A stretch of 64,000 nucleotides of DNA from an uncultured Sphingomonadaceae bacterium (GTDB lineage Bacteria; Pseudomonadota; Alphaproteobacteria; Sphingomonadales; Sphingomonadaceae), in the NCBI GenBank assembly GCA_947497315.1, contig CANMFX010000001.1, positions 558,001 through 622,000 of the forward strand, given 5' to 3'. Below, piece after piece: positions 16,490 through 25,595 of the stretch; position 1 is the first letter of the stretch; every line of letters starts with the position of its first letter. The translations under genes were made by a program, and so were the position numbers. The notes under the pieces are model-generated. The model saw nothing but the letters and a program-made list of their open reading frames with translations. It was not told the DNA's origin and did not search any database.

Positions 16490-17782
16490 ATGAAGGTTTT
16501 TGGGATCGGATGTATATTTTTTAGATACAATACTGAAACCGGCATGTGTGAAGAATTTGAGATCACTCAGTTTAAGCAAGATGTAATAGATACATTATCT
16601 GAGATCGAAAATATTTCAAATCTCGTCGCTGATGGGATTGATGATAAAACTGCCGGTTTTCGATCATTTAGTTCGGATGCTGACGAAAAAATCATTCCGG
16701 TTCCCATCAACTTTTCTCTTTCGTTCGATATTCTCATTCCATTTCGAATACAGGAAGAATTTCATTTCAAAGCTACTGTTGAATTGTTTCACGTCGACAT
16801 TGTTTATGGCTATGAACGGCCCGTTGCATACTTTTCATACGATTCGGATGATCCATATAGCGGTAGCTTATCTGTTGCGATTGTGAGGAAGTTTCTAGAG
16901 AGAAAAACTCAAGAAAAAGATATCGTGTGCGATTCAATTGGCCCCAGCCCATTTCATGCCAACTTTAACATTGGAAAATCGGATGACGAAGCGAAGTTGG
17001 ACACTTTGGTTCGCATTGACCACGATGAAAAGGGTTATGATGATTTATCATATTTTGTAGATGAGCACACTTCTAACGATGAAGGTCTAGCGAAGTTTAT
17101 TTATCAACATAATGAAATATTTTCTGCATTCTACTACTTGAAGACATTGGGTTCCAAACTGAACCACACAAGGTCGGAGGTAATCAATAAATGCTCAGAT
17201 TTGGTCGAAGAACGACGAGAGGCTGGTTTACTACAGCGTCTCAAACCTTCTATTGTGCGGTCTAGTGAAATAGGGGATATTCATAAGAACCTAATCCGTG
17301 AGAGGTTAGTTCACTCCGAGACGAAGGATTTTCTTGCTGAGATAAATCGGGAGCGACCGAAAACCAGCAATAGCCCCTTGGCGGCGTATTTTGATACTTT
17401 TACAGACGACCTGAACCAAATGAACTTATCTGATTTTAATGAAGTGGTGAAATTGTTTGAACTCAGAAGGCAGAGCTTTTTCTCCAACGCATCGGTACTG
17501 ATTGCTGGCTTGTTTGGAGGCTTGGTCGGGGCGGCATTAACTGCCTTTATACCTCTCGCGATAGGTAATGGTGTCAATCAACTGCCACAGATTGAAGGGA
17601 ACGCTGATATCAACGCTACCAATCCTAACGCTATGCATAAATCAAAAAGTGATCGATCTCCAAGCGCGGTAAATGAAAACCCCGGCGCTTTCACGCCGGG
17701 GTCTGAAACTGTCAAACGGGATGAAAATATCCCTAATGTAGAAACGCTTAAACCTTCTCAGTCAACTCCGGCACGGCGTTGA
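16490..17782 (+). CDS. AT-rich orphan protein with a C-terminal membrane helix
   Basis: About 430 residues with no family I recognise. The first 330 are soluble and acidic, begin [16 protein letters not shown], and appear mixed alpha and beta; a Gly/Ala-rich membrane segment follows at about 332-360 ([19 protein letters not shown]), then a low-complexity tail rich in Asn, Pro and Ser. The ATG at 16490 has AGGGGGG upstream. The DNA is clearly AT-rich (20 G/C in the 60 bases from 17041, against 37 in the 60 from 18001 in etfA) and codon use is unlike the neighbours, which suggests horizontal transfer. The last codons run through the etfA terminator hairpin and 35 bases into etfA on the other strand. 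Confidence 0.75.
   Translation: MKVFGIGCIFFRYNTETGMCEEFEITQFKQDVIDTLSEIENISNLVADGIDDKTAGFRSFSSDADEKIIPVPINFSLSFDILIPFRIQEEFHFKATVELFHVDIVYGYERPVAYFSYDSDDPYSGSLSVAIVRKFLERKTQEKDIVCDSIGPSPFHANFNIGKSDDEAKLDTLVRIDHDEKGYDDLSYFVDEHTSNDEGLAKFIYQHNEIFSAFYYLKTLGSKLNHTRSEVINKCSDLVEERREAGLLQRLKPSIVRSSEIGDIHKNLIRERLVHSETKDFLAEINRERPKTSNSPLAAYFDTFTDDLNQMNLSDFNEVVKLFELRRQSFFSNASVLIAGLFGGLVGAALTAFIPLAIGNGVNQLPQIEGNADINATNPNAMHKSKSDRSPSAVNENPGAFTPGSETVKRDENIPNVETLKPSQSTPARR
17680..17701 (-). terminator. Terminator-like hairpin downstream of etfA
   Basis: A perfect inverted repeat, CCCCGGCG (17680-17687) and CGCCGGGG (17694-17701), with a six-base loop. Read on the minus strand it is followed by GTTTTC, a short T-run, and it lies 46 bases after the etfA stop, so it should end etfBA transcription. 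It also lies inside the coding frame of the AT-rich orphan gene on the plus strand. Confidence 0.7.
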
Positions 17783-18677
17783 ACAGATCCGCAACCAAGC
17801 CGATATCGGCCACCTGGAAAATCGGGGCGTCTTCGTCTTTGTTGATCGCGACGATTGTCTTGGAGTCTTTCATGCCAGCCAAATGCTGGATAGCGCCGGA
17901 AATGCCGATGGCGATATAGACTTCCGGTGCAACGATCTTGCCGGTCTGGCCGACTTGATAATCGTTGGGGACATAGCCCGCGTCGACCGCAGCGCGGGAC
18001 GCACCGATGCCGGCGCCGAGCTTGTCGGCGAGAGGCGTGATGACTTCTTCGAATTTCTCGGAAGAGCCCAATGCACGGCCACCGGATACGATGATCTTGG
18101 CGGAGGTGAGTTCGGGACGTTCGGACTTGGCGATTTCTTCGCTCACAAATGATGAAAGCCCGGATTCGCCTGCGCCGGTCACGCCTTCGATGGATGCGGA
18201 ACCGCCTTCGGCAGCGGCCTTGTCAAACGCCGTACCGCGCACGGTGATGACTTTCTTGGCATCGCTCGATTTGACGGTGGCAATCGCGTTGCCCGCGTAA
18301 ATCGGACGCGTGAACGTGTCTTCGCTTTCGACGGAGAGAATGTCGGAAATCTGCATCACATCGAGCAGAGCCGCAACGCGCGGCGCGATATTCTTGCCGG
18401 TGGTTGTGGCAGGCGCGAGGAACGCGTCATGGCTGTCCATCAGGCTGGCGACCAGTGGCGCAACATTTTCAGCCAGCTGGTTGGCAAGCGCGGCATCATC
18501 GGCGACGTGCACGGTGCTAACACCAGCGACCTTGGCGGCTTGCTCACCAACACTGGCACAGCCAGAGCCGACGACCAAGGCGTGGACTTCGCCCAATTGC
18601 GACGCAGCGGTAACGACGGCCAGCGTCGCATCTTTCATATCTGTGTTGTCATGTTCTACGAGTACAAGAGTCTTCAT
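17748..18677 (-). CDS. etfA: Electron transfer flavoprotein alpha subunit
   Basis: The 309-residue protein matches EtfA in length and has the C-terminal FAD-binding region ([19 protein letters not shown], then [20 protein letters not shown], then [20 protein letters not shown]). With EtfB it passes electrons from acyl-CoA and other dehydrogenases to ETF:quinone oxidoreductase. The start shares one base with the etfB stop, so the two are translationally coupled. The 3' end overlaps the last 35 bases of the convergent orphan gene. Confidence 0.97.
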   Translation of the reverse strand: MKTLVLVEHDNTDMKDATLAVVTAASQLGEVHALVVGSGCASVGEQAAKVAGVSTVHVADDAALANQLAENVAPLVASLMDSHDAFLAPATTTGKNIAPRVAALLDVMQISDILSVESEDTFTRPIYAGNAIATVKSSDAKKVITVRGTAFDKAAAEGGSASIEGVTGAGESGLSSFVSEEIAKSERPELTSAKIIVSGGRALGSSEKFEEVITPLADKLGAGIGASRAAVDAGYVPNDYQVGQTGKIVAPEVYIAIGISGAIQHLAGMKDSKTIVAINKDEDAPIFQVADIGLVADLFNAVPELTEKV

Positions 18678-19423
18678 CAGATGGCTCCTACAGCTTTAAG
18701 TTTGGCGACCAGCGCATCCACATCTTCAACCTTTTCACCGGCCTGACGCACAGGCGGTTCGGAAACATTGGTGGTGGTGAGGCGCGGAGAAATATCGACG
18801 CCGTAATCGGCGGGTGTTTTCTCATCGAGCGGCTTTTTCTTCGCCTTCATGATATTCGGCAGCGACGCATAGCGCGGCTCGTTGAGGCGCAGGTCGGTGG
18901 TGACCACGGCAGGCAGGTTCAATTTGACCGTCTGCAGGCCGCCGTCAATTTCGCGCTTCACTTCAACGCTGTCGCCGTCCACAGAAACCGTGTTGGCGAA
19001 CGTACCCTGACCCCAGCCGAGCAGAGCAGCAAGCATCTGACCGGTCTGGTTGCTGTCATCGTCAATCGCCTGTTTGCCGGTGATAACCAGTTTCGGTGCT
19101 TCTTCTTCAACGATTTTCGCAAGGATTTTGGCAACGCCCAGTGGCTCGACTTCTTCGTCGGTCTGCACCAGGATCGCACGGTCTGCGCCCATGGCGAGAG
19201 CGGTGCGCAGGGTTTCCTGAGCCTTTTGCGGGCCAACTGAAACCGCGACGATTTCTTCTGCCTTGCCTGCCTCTTTCAGGCGAATCGCTTCTTCGACAGA
19301 GATTTCGTCAAATGGGTTCATCGACATTTTGACATTGGCGAGATCCACGCCGCTGCCATCGGATTTCACCCGCGGTTTCACATTATAGTCAATCACCCGT
19401 TTGACGGGCACCAGGATTTTCAT
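18677..19423 (-). CDS. etfB: Electron transfer flavoprotein beta subunit
   Basis: A 248-residue EtfB beginning [19 protein letters not shown], with the conserved [16 protein letters not shown] and the signature loop around [15 protein letters not shown] that binds AMP. It forms the heterodimer with EtfA encoded directly downstream. GAAGGAAA lies upstream of the ATG. An ACGT-repeat operator overlaps the promoter about 50 bases upstream, which fits control by fatty-acid or branched-chain amino-acid catabolism. Confidence 0.97.
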   Translation of the reverse strand: MKILVPVKRVIDYNVKPRVKSDGSGVDLANVKMSMNPFDEISVEEAIRLKEAGKAEEIVAVSVGPQKAQETLRTALAMGADRAILVQTDEEVEPLGVAKILAKIVEEEAPKLVITGKQAIDDDSNQTGQMLAALLGWGQGTFANTVSVDGDSVEVKREIDGGLQTVKLNLPAVVTTDLRLNEPRYASLPNIMKAKKKPLDEKTPADYGVDISPRLTTTNVSEPPVRQAGEKVEDVDALVAKLKAVGAI

Positions 19424-19461
19424 TGCTGTTTCCTTCTTTCAATTTCTGCGAACGCTTTAGC

Positions 19462-19482
19462 TTACGTTCACGTAAACGTCAA
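19462..19482 (-). promoter_or_regulatory. etfBA promoter with triple ACGT operator (LiuR-like)
   Basis: Three ACGT blocks at 19464-19467, 19470-19473 and 19476-19479 are phased by six bases, giving ACGTT and AACGT arms around a central ACGT. On the minus strand TTGACG (19482-19477) followed 17 bases later by TAAAGC forms a plausible promoter with the palindrome in the spacer, the arrangement used by MerR-family regulators. The sequence resembles sites predicted for LiuR, which controls branched-chain amino-acid and acyl-CoA degradation in proteobacteria, including etf genes. No merR-type gene is in the window. Confidence 0.6.
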
Positions 19483-19556
19483 ATATCTATGTTGCGGCGC
19501 AGCATCATCATTTTTGAGGATAATGCCTAGCTGTACTTAATGACCTATGCGGTGCT

Positions 19557-20756
19557 TCAGGCCGCGTCTTTCACTTGCGCAACAATTTTCTTCGCTGCGT
19601 CGCCCAGATCATCGGCAGGGACAATCGGCAAACCACTATTGGCCAATATTTCCTTACCCTTGGTGACATTGGTGCCTTCCAGCCGCACCACGAGGGGCAC
19701 GGACAGATCGACTTCCTTCGCCGCCGTGACAATGCCTTCGGCGATGATGTCGCATTTCATGATACCGCCGAAGATATTGACCAAAATACCTTCTACAGCG
19801 GGGTCAGCGAGAATGATTTTGAACGCAGCAGTCACTTTTTCCGTGGTCGCGCCGCCGCCAACGTCGAGGAAGTTGGCCGGGAAAGCACCGTTAAGCTTGA
19901 TAATGTCCATCGTGGCCATCGCAAGGCCCGCACCATTGACCATGCAGCCGATATTGCCGTCCAATTTGATGTACGCGAGGTCATATTTGGAAGCTTCGAC
20001 TTCTGCCGGATCTTCCTCGGTCACATCCCGCAATTCCATGAGGTTCGGGTGACGCATCAACGCGTTGCCATCAAAGCTCATCTTGGTATCGAGAACCAGC
20101 AATTGCGCGTCTTTCGTTTCAACGAGCGGGTTAATTTCCAGCATCTCGCAATCCATGTCGGTAAAGGCTGTGTAAAGCTGCTTGCCGAGTTTCTGGGCTT
20201 GCTTGTTGAGGTCGCCGGACAGGCCAAGAGCAAAAGCCATTGACCGGCCATGATGCGGCATAAAGCCCTGCGCGGGATCAATCGTAATCGTCTTGATCTT
20301 TTCCGGCGTGTTATGCGCCACGTCTTCAATGTCCATGCCGCCTTCGGTGGACACGATCATCGCGATCCGGCCGGTTGCCCGATCGACCAGCATGGAAAGA
20401 TAATATTCTTCGGCAATATCCACCCCATCGGTGACATAGAGCCGGTTGACTTGCTTGCCCTCGTCGCCGGTCTGGATGGTGACCAGCGTGTTGCCGAGCA
20501 TTTCAGTGGCGTTTTCGCGCACCGCGTCGACGGATTTGGACAGACGCACGCCGCCGCTGGCATCTGGCCCCAATTCCTTGAATTTGCCTTTACCGCGACC
20601 GCCGGCATGAATCTGTGCCTTCACCACGTAAAGCGGTCCGGGCAATTTTTCTGCCGCTGCGACAGCTTCGTCAACGGTCAGTGCTGCGTGGCCCGCAGGA
20701 ATGCCGATGCCATATTTGGCGAGTTGTTCTTTGGCCTGATATTCATGGATGTTCAT
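19557..20756 (-). CDS. sucC: Succinyl-CoA synthetase (ADP/GDP-forming) beta subunit
   Basis: A full-length 399-residue SucC beginning [17 protein letters not shown], with the ATP-grasp domain ([19 protein letters not shown]) and the C-terminal ligase domain ([19 protein letters not shown], then [19 protein letters not shown]). With SucD it makes ATP or GTP from succinyl-CoA in the TCA cycle. sucD is not downstream, where etfB follows instead after 133 bases, so the alpha subunit must be encoded elsewhere in the genome. Confidence 0.97.
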   Translation of the reverse strand: MNIHEYQAKEQLAKYGIGIPAGHAALTVDEAVAAAEKLPGPLYVVKAQIHAGGRGKGKFKELGPDASGGVRLSKSVDAVRENATEMLGNTLVTIQTGDEGKQVNRLYVTDGVDIAEEYYLSMLVDRATGRIAMIVSTEGGMDIEDVAHNTPEKIKTITIDPAQGFMPHHGRSMAFALGLSGDLNKQAQKLGKQLYTAFTDMDCEMLEINPLVETKDAQLLVLDTKMSFDGNALMRHPNLMELRDVTEEDPAEVEASKYDLAYIKLDGNIGCMVNGAGLAMATMDIIKLNGAFPANFLDVGGGATTEKVTAAFKIILADPAVEGILVNIFGGIMKCDIIAEGIVTAAKEVDLSVPLVVRLEGTNVTKGKEILANSGLPIVPADDLGDAAKKIVAQVKDAA

Positions 20757-20930
20757 GGGACGGTGCAGCGCCTTTCTTATATGTTCGTTTAGCGAGTCTT
20801 GCGGAGGGCTAAAGCACAGTCAGATGCGGATTTCCACCCTGATTTGTGATATTTGTTGCTTCTCTGAGCAACCATGTAATTATGCGCTTACCGCGATTTT
20901 CACTCCCTCCTTGGCGAAAGAGGATATTCG

Positions 20931-22064
20931 ATGACTGGCAAAGGCCTGCTGAGAGGTATTTTCATGTCCCTGATCGCTGTTTTGCTACCTCTCGGCAATA
21001 CAGCTGCGGCCTCGGAGGAAGTTGACATGGAAGGTTATCAAAAATTTGGCTCTTTCCTGTCTGACTTTCGTAAAGAGCAATCCATTCGAGCGCTGACCGC
21101 TGTGATTGTCAGAGATGGTGAAATCGTCTGGGAACAGGCTTTGGGAACATCGGATGATGAGGGCGATGTGCCAGCGACAATGGACACGACTTTCGGGATT
21201 GCATCGGTCACAAAACCCATTGCCGCTACTGCGATTTTGGCGGAGGCGGACAAGGGCGGACTCTATCTCGATTGGCTGTTGGCCAACGATCCGCGCTGGG
21301 CAGACTTTTGCGCCTGGTTTTCAACCTCCGGCATTCCATTTGGCGGCGGCGGAAAAGACAGTGATGGAACGGCTATCGAATCGGTGGATTGCGAGCGCAA
21401 ATTGTCGCTTTCGGACAGCCTGAACATGCGGGTTAATGGAACGACTGGATCGGCCTTCGTTTACAATCCGATGACCTATGCGCGCATTGACCGCGCTATT
21501 GAAGGCGCAGGCGGACGGCCTTTGCGCGCGATTGTCCGGCACAATGTCCTGAAGAAGGCGGGTATGGAAAATGTCGCTCTGGGTTGGCATGATCCGGAAG
21601 GCGGTTCGGCGCTGCGGTTGTTGGCACCGCCATTTACCGTTCAGAAGGATGGCCGCGATATAAAAGCCAGTCACTCGGATGATGACTTTCGCGCGGCAGC
21701 TGGCATCAGAGCCAGCGCTAGACATGTTGCCCAGTTTGATATCGCGCTCGATGCCGGAAAATTGCTTTCGCGGGAATGGATGGAACGGATTTTTTCAAAG
21801 GAAAAACTGCCGCCACGCGGAGATTATCGGTGGGGCTGGTTTGCACAAGACTGGCAAGGCAAGCGGCTCTATTGGCATTCGGGCTGGGAACCGGATCGCT
21901 ATTCCGCCATCTATCTCAAGATCCCGAAGCAGAAACTCTCCCTGATCCTGCTGGCGAATAACGAGAATCTCTGGTGGGGCAATCCCTTGTCTGCAGCAGA
22001 GATTCACAAAAGCCCGGTGGTGGCTGAATTCCTGAAAATATTTGCCTCACCCGATCTCCGATGA
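20931..22064 (+). CDS. Exported serine hydrolase of the beta-lactamase (class C/DD-peptidase) family
   Basis: A 377-residue protein with a signal peptide (LIAVLLPLGNTAAA, cut near residue 27) and a beta-lactamase/transpeptidase-like domain. The nucleophile motif is S92-V-T-K95 in GIASVTKPIAAT. The second motif, normally YSN or YAN, reads YNP in FVYNPMTYARID, so the usual Asn is replaced by Pro; WHSGW late in the protein corresponds to the H-x-G box. Such proteins are esterases, DD-peptidases or muropeptide amidases; the altered second motif makes true beta-lactamase activity unlikely. GAGG eight bases upstream supports the ATG at 20931. Confidence 0.87.
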   Translation: MTGKGLLRGIFMSLIAVLLPLGNTAAASEEVDMEGYQKFGSFLSDFRKEQSIRALTAVIVRDGEIVWEQALGTSDDEGDVPATMDTTFGIASVTKPIAATAILAEADKGGLYLDWLLANDPRWADFCAWFSTSGIPFGGGGKDSDGTAIESVDCERKLSLSDSLNMRVNGTTGSAFVYNPMTYARIDRAIEGAGGRPLRAIVRHNVLKKAGMENVALGWHDPEGGSALRLLAPPFTVQKDGRDIKASHSDDDFRAAAGIRASARHVAQFDIALDAGKLLSREWMERIFSKEKLPPRGDYRWGWFAQDWQGKRLYWHSGWEPDRYSAIYLKIPKQKLSLILLANNENLWWGNPLSAAEIHKSPVVAEFLKIFASPDLR

Positions 22065-22074
22065 AATCAGGCTG

Positions 22075-22608
22075 TCACAAAGACAATCGCATCGCGCAGC
22101 GTCGCACTGCTGGCAGGCCATTGGCTTCTTCCGTCGCCAATATTGCCTTGAGGCGCTCTGATTGCTGTTCCTCTTCCAGCGTTTGGAAGCCCATATTCTG
22201 ATAGAATTGCTCGTTAAACGGCAGGTCGCGGAAGGTGGTCAGCGTAATCGCCGTGATCGTTTCGCGCTGCGCCTGTTCTGTCAGAGCTTCAATCAACGCC
22301 CGGCCAATGCCGCACTTTTGATGCTCCTGGTGCACGGATAGTTCCCAGATATGATATTCATCGTCAAACTGTTCGGCGGTCAGAAACCCTACCCGCTCTT
22401 GATCGGCCGTTTCGGCAACCCAGACCAGCCCTTGCTTTATCCGTTGAAGCTGCGCCTCTGCCGATAGAACATCGTCGCTGTTGGCAATCCATTCAAGCCC
22501 GGGAACAGACAGAAAGGCTGATCCTGCTGATCTTTCAATAGCAGGCAAATGGTCCGCGTCCTCGGCCACAGCCTTTCGATATCCGATTGGCTGGGTATTC
22601 ATGGTCAT
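22075..22608 (-). CDS. GNAT-family N-acetyltransferase
   Basis: A 177-residue acetyltransferase with the core QEHQKCGIGRALIEALTEQA, which is the acetyl-CoA binding loop and helix, and a C-terminal part with FNEQFYQNMGFQTLEEEQQ, as in acetyltransferases acting on small molecules or N-termini. The ATG overlaps the stop of the small lipoprotein gene by four bases, so it ends the unit that starts with the M61 peptidase and ppa. Substrate unknown. Confidence 0.9.
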   Translation of the reverse strand: MTMNTQPIGYRKAVAEDADHLPAIERSAGSAFLSVPGLEWIANSDDVLSAEAQLQRIKQGLVWVAETADQERVGFLTAEQFDDEYHIWELSVHQEHQKCGIGRALIEALTEQAQRETITAITLTTFRDLPFNEQFYQNMGFQTLEEEQQSERLKAILATEEANGLPAVRRCAMRLSL

Positions 22609-22919
22609 TTCACCGCGCAGACCAGTCCCGAAGAGGTCACAACACCGAGAATTTCCGGATCCTGCAATGCCTTGGTCCGCTTCACAAATTCATTGACGCT
22701 GATATCGCCGGGATCGCGCTTGCGCAGTTTGTCGAGGCGGCTGAGCTTGTCGATTTGTGCGTAGGACAGGCGATCCACCATCCGGTCTGCCATGCAGCTT
22801 GCAATCGGCTTAGACAGGCCTGCGCTCATTAAGCCATTGCGGACCCGGGTTTCCGGTGTTGCGCACGCGGCCAGACTGGCGATCAGCGCCAATCCAGCCA
22901 CGAGATGCGTCGGGTTCAT
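22605..22919 (-). CDS. Small lipoprotein of unknown function
   Basis: A 104-residue protein with a lipoprotein signal ending in LAAC (Cys19) and a mature part of about 85 residues that contains two further cysteines (IASCMADRM and GLVCAVK), possibly disulfide linked. The part DRLSYAQIDKLSRLDKLRK is helical and basic. Both ends overlap their neighbours (ppa upstream, acetyltransferase downstream) by four bases, which supports it as a real gene. I do not recognise a family name. Confidence 0.8.
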   Translation of the reverse strand: MNPTHLVAGLALIASLAACATPETRVRNGLMSAGLSKPIASCMADRMVDRLSYAQIDKLSRLDKLRKRDPGDISVNEFVKRTKALQDPEILGVVTSSGLVCAVK

Positions 22920-23449
22920 TTCTTTTCTTTGGCCAGTTCGATGGCGTCCAGCACGACTTTGCGAGCCTCTTCGGCATCACCCCATTTACCAACACGGACC
23001 CATTTTTCAGGTTCCAGGTCTTTGTAATGGGTAAAGAAATGTTCGATTTGCTGCATCACAATCTCGGGCAGGTCGCCGCCTTCTCCGATCGCGCGATAAT
23101 AGGGGAAAGTCGCATCGATCGGGACGCAGAGCAACTTTTCGTCACCGCCATGCTCGTCTTCCAGATTGAGCACAGCAATCGGGCGGCAACGCACTACACA
23201 GCCAGGCATGAAAGGTGAGCGCGCGACGACCAGCGCGTCTAGGGGATCGCCATCGGGGGACAGGGTATGCGGAATAAAACCGTAATTGGCAGGATAGCGC
23301 ATCGGCGTATGCAGGATGCGGTCGACGAATAGCGCGCCGGAGGCTTTGTCAAATTCATATTTAACCGGTTCACCGCCAACGGGAACTTCGATGATGACGT
23401 TCAGGCTTTCCGGCGGGTTATCGCCGATAGGAATCTGGGTGATGTCCAT
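22916..23449 (-). CDS. ppa: Inorganic pyrophosphatase
   Basis: A 177-residue family I soluble pyrophosphatase with VEIPVGGEPVKYEFDK-like start (here IIEVPVGGEPVKYEFDK), the RYPANYGFIPHTL segment and the metal-binding signature DGDPLDALVV. It hydrolyses pyrophosphate to phosphate and drives biosynthesis forward. It starts 14 bases after the M61 peptidase stop and overlaps the small lipoprotein gene by four bases. Confidence 0.97.
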   Translation of the reverse strand: MDITQIPIGDNPPESLNVIIEVPVGGEPVKYEFDKASGALFVDRILHTPMRYPANYGFIPHTLSPDGDPLDALVVARSPFMPGCVVRCRPIAVLNLEDEHGGDEKLLCVPIDATFPYYRAIGEGGDLPEIVMQQIEHFFTHYKDLEPEKWVRVGKWGDAEEARKVVLDAIELAKEKK

Positions 23450-23463
23450 AGATTATGGTCCTA

Positions 23464-25434
23464 TTATCTGGTTTTTGGCTTCAAAAGCCGGTCAATGCCC
23501 CCTTCAATTGCGTCACCCTCTTCCGCGGTTATTTTTTTCAGGTGCGGATAGCGAAGCCCGCCGGAATAATCGACCATAAAATTGCTATATTGATCGTCAT
23601 CCTTCGCAAAAATCTCGATTTTGTTCATTTGCCCGCGATTTTCCTCAATCGCCTGGGTTAGCATCTCACCGCTATAGGCCTTACCATTGACTGCGGTGAT
23701 GGTGAGACCGGTTTTCAAGCCAGCCTTAAATGCCGGACCATCCCACATGACTGCCTTCACCACGCCCTTGTCGCTCATCACCATGCCAATGCTGTGGCTG
23801 AGATCAATTTGCTTTCGGCGTTTGTCATTGGCTTGGATATAGTCGCTACGCGTGGCATCATAGACCAGCTTATACCCGCCAAGGGTCAAACCGTTTTTGG
23901 GTGCTTCTGTCGTCGGCTGGTAGACGCGTTGCTCGATAAACCCTGCCCAGTCATAGGGTTGAATGGTATTCAGAGTGTCTATGACATCGTCCAGCTCATA
24001 AGTAACCACGCCATAATCACCGTTTTTGCCCTTGAAGAAGCGGCGGGCGAAATTTTCGAGCGATTTCTTGTCGCCTGATTCGCGGCGAATGATTCCATCA
24101 ACCTCCAGCCATATCAGCAGGCCTTCATTATAATAATCTTCCTGCCGCTGCCAACTACTCCAGGGCTTGGGTTTGCGAGCGGCGATGATCGGATCATGAG
24201 TGGTGTCGACTAGAGCGCGCCATTGCCGCCCCACCCGCAGGTCCATGCCGGCCGCGATGGCAGCAAAAGCATCCAGCGTATCCTGTTTCGAATAGAGTCC
24301 CGATCGTGCGCCCAGCACATAGCCCCAAAACTGGGTCTGCCCTTCATAAATCCAGAGCAGGTTGTCGCGCATCGGCTCGCGAAAATCAGGTGTCCACATG
24401 CCTGCCGGACGGCGATACTTGCCGTTCCAGGCGTGGACAACCTCATGCGGCAACAGGTTGCGGCGGCCCGGTCCTTTTTTCCATTCGGTAAAATATTCGC
24501 GGTTCACCCCGTTTTCAGATGATCGGTGATGTTCAATTCCAATGCCGCCCATTTCCTCCGTCAGGGCGAGCAGAAAATCATACCGGTCATAGGGATGGGA
24601 ACCGAACAGGTTTTCGGCTTCGCGCATCAGCTTGCTGTGCTGGGCGATGTGGGACTTTGCGGGTTTGAGATATTTCCCGTCGTCGGCGACAATATTCAGA
24701 TGGGCACGGCGGCTCAGCCGATAGGTTTGAAAATATTTGCCAGCGAAGACCGGACTATCAACCAGGGTGTCATAGTCGGTTTTCTGATAGGCAACGCGGT
24801 TCGTACCAGCCGATTTGTCCTGCCTTGTTTTCGGTCGCATGGCGCTGGCTGCGCGCCAGCCGTCCGGATAGATGGCGGTCGCTTCCACCGGGATCTGGCG
24901 AACATAATGGCCAGCGGGATAGAGCGATACTTGGTGCCAGCGCAGGTTCAGCATGGATGGTGCCATCACGACACGGCCCTGACTTGCTGTCGTGGCGGAT
25001 GTGAATTGGAACCGCGCTTCAATTTCCTCTACTCCGGGCGGAATATCGATATGAAAGGCATAGACATCGACATCATCGCGTACCCAGGCTAAATCCGTTT
25101 TGTCTGCCAAAATGCGTAGCCCGGCCAGCTTTTCAATCTCTCCCCGCGGCGCATGATTACCCGGCAGCCATTCAGGGTAAAGCAGCGTTAGGCGACTTAG
25201 TCCGGAGACTGGAATAAACTGTTGGACCTTGAACACACCCTGTTTGTTATCGCGCGCATCGACAATCAGACGCATGGTACCGGGAAAGGGGATATCCTGC
25301 GCTTTCGGGATTGTTTCTTCCGGTGCGGTATAAACCGGCTTGCTCAGATTGTCCGGCATTGCGGCTGAGGCAGTGGTGAGGGGCGAAACAACGGAAAGGG
25401 CCGAAACCAGGCCCAAAAGTGCAACCAGACGCAT
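23464..25434 (-). CDS. M61-family glycyl aminopeptidase with C-terminal PDZ domain
   Basis: About 656 residues. A signal peptide (LVSALSVVSPLTTASA) precedes a beta-rich N-terminal domain of about 200 residues, a zinc metalloprotease domain with HEVVHAWNG near residue 328 (HExxH; the third ligand lies in the following ENLLWIYEG-type segment, here NLLWIYEGQTQF), and a PDZ domain near the C-terminus (GMVMSDKGVVKAVMWDGPA, then GLTITAVNGKAYSGEML). The frame is open to 25563, but the ATG at 25434 directly precedes the signal peptide. Family members are periplasmic aminopeptidases preferring N-terminal glycine. It heads a unit with ppa. Confidence 0.92.
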   Translation of the reverse strand: MRLVALLGLVSALSVVSPLTTASAAMPDNLSKPVYTAPEETIPKAQDIPFPGTMRLIVDARDNKQGVFKVQQFIPVSGLSRLTLLYPEWLPGNHAPRGEIEKLAGLRILADKTDLAWVRDDVDVYAFHIDIPPGVEEIEARFQFTSATTASQGRVVMAPSMLNLRWHQVSLYPAGHYVRQIPVEATAIYPDGWRAASAMRPKTRQDKSAGTNRVAYQKTDYDTLVDSPVFAGKYFQTYRLSRRAHLNIVADDGKYLKPAKSHIAQHSKLMREAENLFGSHPYDRYDFLLALTEEMGGIGIEHHRSSENGVNREYFTEWKKGPGRRNLLPHEVVHAWNGKYRRPAGMWTPDFREPMRDNLLWIYEGQTQFWGYVLGARSGLYSKQDTLDAFAAIAAGMDLRVGRQWRALVDTTHDPIIAARKPKPWSSWQRQEDYYNEGLLIWLEVDGIIRRESGDKKSLENFARRFFKGKNGDYGVVTYELDDVIDTLNTIQPYDWAGFIEQRVYQPTTEAPKNGLTLGGYKLVYDATRSDYIQANDKRRKQIDLSHSIGMVMSDKGVVKAVMWDGPAFKAGLKTGLTITAVNGKAYSGEMLTQAIEENRGQMNKIEIFAKDDDQYSNFMVDYSGGLRYPHLKKITAEEGDAIEGGIDRLLKPKTR

Positions 25435-25595
25435 ACTAATTTTATCCCCGTAGATTATCGCCAAGTCTGAATGGCGGGTTTTGGCGGCTGCGTCCAGAGG
25501 GTGGATAAGAAAAGCACCAATATAAACAATAGAAACAAGCCATCTTTCGCTTTTGCGCAGCACCGGCTAAAGCGCGCTCAAGACAAAGGGCAAAT

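Noticed and set aside
16490-17782. The AT-rich orphan as part of a toxin-antitoxin or multi-gene defence island
   Set aside because: No second gene, nuclease motif, integrase or transposase lies nearby, so only a single-gene role can be considered.
20931-22064. A beta-lactamase resistance gene
   Set aside because: The second active-site motif is altered and such serine hydrolases are usually not antibiotic-degrading; there is no linked regulator of ampR type.
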